Source: Planctomycetota bacterium | Lineage (GTDB): Bacteria > Planctomycetota > PLA2 > JAEUHO01 | Length of the DNA: 64,000 nt | NCBI GenBank assembly: GCA_020631815.1 | Contig: JACKGW010000005.1 | Location: 1 to 64,000 of the forward strand | Direction: 5' to 3' | In this document: in pieces, positions 61,019 through 64,000 of the stretch | Position numbering within the stretch: position 1 is the stretch's first letter | Layout: every line of letters starts with the position of its first letter | Position numbers and translations under genes: made by a program | Notes under the pieces: model-generated | Databases searched by the model: none | Seen by the model: the letters and a program-made list of their open reading frames with translations, nothing else | Told to the model about the DNA's origin: nothing

Positions 61019-61933
61019 ATGGGGAAACGCGGCATGTTCAGGCGTACGAAGGGCCAGAGATTGTTGCCACGTCAGCTTCGGGCGCGAATGCGCATACCCG
61101 TTTGCGCAGCGGCGGTCGGGCTCGCATGCGCCGTGGGCAACGCCACGTGGTGGGCGCAGGTCGCCTACACGCCCCTGCCCCTGCCGTTGGCCACGTTGCC
61201 TCCCGAGCCTCCACGGGCTTCTTCGAAGACCTCCCTCACTGAGATCCTGCGGCTCGTCCACCGAATCCACCCCCCGGGGCCATCAGTTCCCCGCGAAGTC
61301 GCTCCCACGTCACAGGAGGCGGTTCGCCCCCCCTTGTCCGCGTTCGAGGTTTCGATGCTCGTGCTGGTGGATGCAGCCAAGCCACGAGTGGTCATCACAT
61401 GCCGAGATCCGGCCCATCCCGAGAGCTACTGCCTCGCTCTGTGTCAGCCGGACCGGGAGACATCTCTGCGGGAGGCCCAATCGACGCCGGAAGGCCTGCG
61501 GTTGGAGGTAGCACGCGGTGCCGAGACTCACACGTTCCTGGTTCCTCGAGCGCCTGCGCCGGTACCGATGCTGGCACGCATCGTGGGGGGAGCGCCGGGG
61601 GAGCCTGAGGATCCGACGCAGCGGCGGCCACACGTCCCCTCGCCGCAGACGAGCGAGCTCGTCTGCGTAAAGGGCGTGCCCTACTACGAGGGTGGTCGCG
61701 TCGTCGGCTATCGGGTCACCGGTGTTCGCCCCGATTCGTGGGCAACCACCCTGGGAATCGTCGAAGGGGATGTGATCCGCGCTGTGGATCGGAAGCCGCT
61801 CGATGGCGCCGAGAAGATCGACGCATGGCGGTCCCGGCGCTTCGTTCCGGATCAGGTCGAGGTGTCCCGCTCAGAAGCCGGGAAACTCGCAAGTCTCTCG
61901 CTCACCGAGCGCAGGGCGGCGGAGTTGCGCTGA
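61019..61933 (+). CDS. GspC-like PDZ-domain membrane protein
   Basis: A 304-residue protein from ATG 61019, where the product begins MGKRGMFRRTKGQRLLPRQL, a basic start followed by a hydrophobic segment (IPVCAAAVGLACAVGNATWW). A Pro-rich linker follows (PPGPSVPREVAPTSQEAVRP), and a C-terminal PDZ-like domain covers the last about 90 residues (GGRVVGYRVTGVRPDSWATT with LGIVEGDVIRAVDRKPLDGA). This anchor-linker-PDZ order is that of type II secretion GspC proteins; other gsp genes are not in the window, so only a similar protein is claimed. It is probably chromosomal and followed by the sigma-like gene. Confidence 0.72.
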   Translation: MGKRGMFRRTKGQRLLPRQLRARMRIPVCAAAVGLACAVGNATWWAQVAYTPLPLPLATLPPEPPRASSKTSLTEILRLVHRIHPPGPSVPREVAPTSQEAVRPPLSAFEVSMLVLVDAAKPRVVITCRDPAHPESYCLALCQPDRETSLREAQSTPEGLRLEVARGAETHTFLVPRAPAPVPMLARIVGGAPGEPEDPTQRRPHVPSPQTSELVCVKGVPYYEGGRVVGYRVTGVRPDSWATTLGIVEGDVIRAVDRKPLDGAEKIDAWRSRRFVPDQVEVSRSEAGKLASLSLTERRAAELR

Positions 61934-61989
61934 CCCGCAGCTGCGACGCACCGCGATGACAGCCAACCCGGGGGGCGGAGATCACGGCG

Positions 61990-62757
61990 ATGGTACAAGC
62001 TCCCGCATCGCAGAACAGTGAGATGGCGGCCCACGTCGTCACTCACTACGCCACGCTTCAGGGGATCGCCCGAGGAGCGCAGCTGCGCCACGGTCTGCCG
62101 GCCGACATGAGAGTCGACCTCGTTCAGAATCTCGTCCTCCGGCTGCTCGAGCTGGAGCGGGCGAGCTCGGTCCCGGAGCTCGTGCCGGGCTCCGGTCCCT
62201 GGCTGGGATGGATCACGACCGTTTGCCGGATTGTCGCACTCGAATCACGCCGCGCCCTCGGTCAGCGCACGCTATCCCTGACCCCGGACGATGTTCGCGA
62301 GCAATGCGCGAATTGTGAGGCAAACCTCGCTAGCCGATGCTCGGGTCTGCAGGAAGGCTGGGGACTGTCGGACCTGGGCGATCTCGCGGCGGCGTCGTCT
62401 TCCGAATTGACGACCGCTCAGCTCGCTGCCCTGCGGGCACTGCTTCGCACCGGATCGCAGGCGCGAGCAGCCGCCGAGCTGGCGATCGACCGCAAGTCCA
62501 TGTGTGAGCGCCTCTCCGGCGCGGTTCGACGCCTCCGTCGCCTTGCGGAGTCTACGCCAGGAGACCACTATGTTCCTCGCTGGCTGGCGCGAGATGTTGC
62601 CGCAGACCTTCGGCGGCATCGTTGGCCCCTGATCTGGCACTTGCACGCTGTGGAAGGCGTGCCGGTTCGAGATGTCGCCTCGAGAGTGGGCATGGCGACC
62701 CGACAGGTACGGCGCATCGTGAAGGACTGGAGGCACCGCGGGTACCTGCCTTCTTGA
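61990..62757 (+). CDS. Sigma-70-like factor or related HTH regulator
   Basis: A 255-residue protein starting at ATG 61990 with GGAG upstream. The first part resembles sigma region 2 (DMRVDLVQNLVLRLLELERA with PWLGWITTVCRIVALES), then region 4-like helices (LTTAQLAALRALLRTGSQAR with AAAELAIDRKSMCERL), and a further C-terminal HTH (VRDVASRVGMATRQVRRIVK). It is a paralogue of the gene at 37311-38126 in element A: both share a P-R-W-L segment and the same C-terminal HTH. A small Cys cluster (REQCANCEANLASRC) lies in the middle. Assignment by pattern. Confidence 0.65.
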   Translation: MVQAPASQNSEMAAHVVTHYATLQGIARGAQLRHGLPADMRVDLVQNLVLRLLELERASSVPELVPGSGPWLGWITTVCRIVALESRRALGQRTLSLTPDDVREQCANCEANLASRCSGLQEGWGLSDLGDLAAASSSELTTAQLAALRALLRTGSQARAAAELAIDRKSMCERLSGAVRRLRRLAESTPGDHYVPRWLARDVAADLRRHRWPLIWHLHAVEGVPVRDVASRVGMATRQVRRIVKDWRHRGYLPS

Positions 62758-63118
62758 CCTGTGCTTCACACCTGATCGCGATGCCGTGATCACGTCGCTG
62801 TCTGGGCTCGGGCGGTGACTGACCTTGTGCACATGTGCATGGGGCGCGCCGGTAGCCCTGCCAAGTGCGTTACGGGAGCCACGCGCTTCGGCCGTCGTTC
62901 GCTTCGCTCTTCGACAGCACAAGCTCGGGCGGACGCATCACCCCACCGGCTCTCACCTCTACATGTGGGCGATCTCCTCGTGAGCTTGGTCTACCTCGCT
63001 CGAGTCTTCGACTCGGGCGTGTCAGGGGGAACGACATCGTTGGACGTCTCGCGTCCCACGCATCTGACCTGATGCGCGGGGTCGGCGAGCGTCGTCCTGA
63101 CCCGAAGCGAGGTGTGGA
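62758..63118. other. Intergenic region
   Basis: About 360 bp between the sigma-like gene and the HEAT-repeat gene. A short frame near 62815-63072 has no coding character. I see no RNA, repeat or att sequence. Confidence 0.4.
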
Positions 63119-64000
63119 ATGCGGCGATTCTGGATCGCCCTGCCGATTGCGGCTGGGCTGGCGGTAGGTACCGGCGCGGCCGTCTTGATGGCCAGCCCCA
63201 CGGAGCTCGAGGCGGAGATCGCCGACATGGGCTCGGTCAACCGGGCCACGCGTGCGAGCGGCATCACGCGCTTCAAGGCCCGCGGTGTCGTCACGGCGTT
63301 GCAGTACCTGGAGGCCGATCCGGACCCGCTGTTGCGTTCGAGCCTCGTCGAGGTCGTTCGCGAGGTCGGGCCCAGCGCACAGGTCGTACCCGCGCTGCGT
63401 CGCCTCGTCGCGTCTGCGGATCTAGGCGACCGCATGGCGGCCATCCACGCTGTGACGGGGCAACCCTCCCTGCTCCGTCCCGAGCTGAAGGCCCTGCTCG
63501 CCAACGACAAGCAGCACGGTGCGGTCCGCAAGGCCGCTGCTGCGGCGCTGGGCGGCGATGGCACCCAGTCGCGCTCCGATCTTCTTGCCGTTGCCGGCGA
63601 CGAAGCGGAGGCCAACGACGTGCGTCTGGCCGCCATCCGCGCCTTGGCGGTGACTGGCACGACGGGCGCCGCGGATGTGCGAGCGATCGCGCAGGACACC
63701 GACGAACCCAAGGCCGTGCGCATCGCGGCGATCCAGGCTCTGGGTGCGGCGGGTTCTCACTGCCGCTCGGCGCTCTCGACGCTGACGCAGGACACGACGG
63801 CCTACGTGCGTGAGTACGCCGTGTCGGCGCTCGGCACGATCGGCAACGCCAACGACGTGGACGCCGTGGCCGGCCTGTCAGGCTCGGACGGTGCGGCCTC
63901 GGTGCGGCTTGCCGCGCTCGTGGCCTTGATCGACATGGGTGCGGAGAGCTCGAAGGCGTCGGCGATTGCCGCGCGCTTGGGTGACTCCGACGTGCGCATC
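63119..64000 (+). CDS. HEAT-repeat protein, N-terminal part (runs off window)
   Basis: A plus-strand frame from ATG 63119 to the window end without a stop (294 codons). GCGAGGTG lies upstream. The start MRRFWIALPIAAGLAVGTGA is a signal peptide or anchor. The rest is a regular series of HEAT/PBS-lyase-like helical repeats, about 30 residues each (LVEVVREVGPSAQVVPALRR, LAAIRALAVTGTTGAADVRA, VRIAAIQALGAAGSHCRSAL), giving an alpha-solenoid for protein binding in the periplasm. Function unknown; probably chromosomal. Confidence 0.82.
   Translation, partial: MRRFWIALPIAAGLAVGTGAAVLMASPTELEAEIADMGSVNRATRASGITRFKARGVVTALQYLEADPDPLLRSSLVEVVREVGPSAQVVPALRRLVASADLGDRMAAIHAVTGQPSLLRPELKALLANDKQHGAVRKAAAAALGGDGTQSRSDLLAVAGDEAEANDVRLAAIRALAVTGTTGAADVRAIAQDTDEPKAVRIAAIQALGAAGSHCRSALSTLTQDTTAYVREYAVSALGTIGNANDVDAVAGLSGSDGAASVRLAALVALIDMGAESSKASAIAARLGDSDVRI

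Noticed and set aside
62815..63072. Small protein gene downstream of the sigma-like gene
   Set aside because: The codon use and composition are unlike the neighbours, there is no ribosome-binding site and no motif.
60712..64000. Right-end att of element C
   Set aside because: I looked for the TTCCCAAGCTG...CGGGCGCTCCA sequence and the right-end repeat to the window end and did not find them; C seems to be truncated.

Overview
The window is high-GC DNA from a Gram-negative bacterium. Several predicted lipoproteins, a GspC-like PDZ protein, carboxypeptidase-regulatory-like proteins, RHS proteins and an unusual sigma-like family would fit Planctomycetota or a similar high-GC lineage, but no rRNA or core gene is present to settle the taxon.

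The organising feature is a tRNA-Gly(CCC) gene (482-557) whose 3' half, with flanking DNA, recurs at about 44.43 kb and 57.09 kb. All three copies are in the same orientation. Each copy is followed by the same left-end sequence, then a variable set of cargo genes, then a near-identical tyrosine recombinase on the minus strand (7264-8511 intact; 47561-48756 and 59983-60711 truncated). The second and third copies are also preceded by a common ~200 bp right-end sequence. I read this as a tandem array of related integrative elements: A (about 0.5-44.4 kb), B (44.4-57.1 kb, a deletion derivative) and a decayed C (57.1 to about 60.7 kb). Chromosomal DNA lies left of 480 (end of an SDR gene) and right of about 60.8 kb (PDZ protein, sigma-like factor, HEAT-repeat protein).

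Element A, in order: two secreted or anchored carboxypeptidase-regulatory-like proteins and a small gene, with an IS256-family insertion; a tightly overlapping minus-strand operon from 15147 down to the integrase that includes two HTH proteins, a RepB/AEP-like primase, an SF3-type helicase and a DUF2924 protein; an iteron-like inverted repeat (15262-15488) that could be a replication origin; a possible defence cassette (unknown protein, XRE/ImmA protein, small protein, papain-like cysteine protease homologue, HNH nuclease); a serine recombinase and an AAA ATPase; a phage-like packaging block with a ParB-methyltransferase fusion and two tandem large terminases but no capsid genes; a type I restriction system whose hsdS is split by an IS1182-family element; a GIY-YIG/DUF4357 protein; and a sigma-like factor, a 1676-residue RHS protein and a candidate immunity lipoprotein at the right end.

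Element B keeps its left end, a four-gene cargo operon and its integrase. It then passes through an IS3-family copy directly into the C-terminal part of an RHS gene, so an IS-associated deletion probably removed the replication and packaging genes. It carries two RHS proteins with HExxH (zinc metallopeptidase-like) tips, each followed by a candidate secreted immunity protein. Element C's cargo includes an ankyrin protein and a TIR-domain protein.

The whole resembles a phage-satellite-like or plasmid-like integrative element family with two variable slots: a left slot between att and the integrase stop codon, and a right slot holding an RHS toxin and immunity gene.
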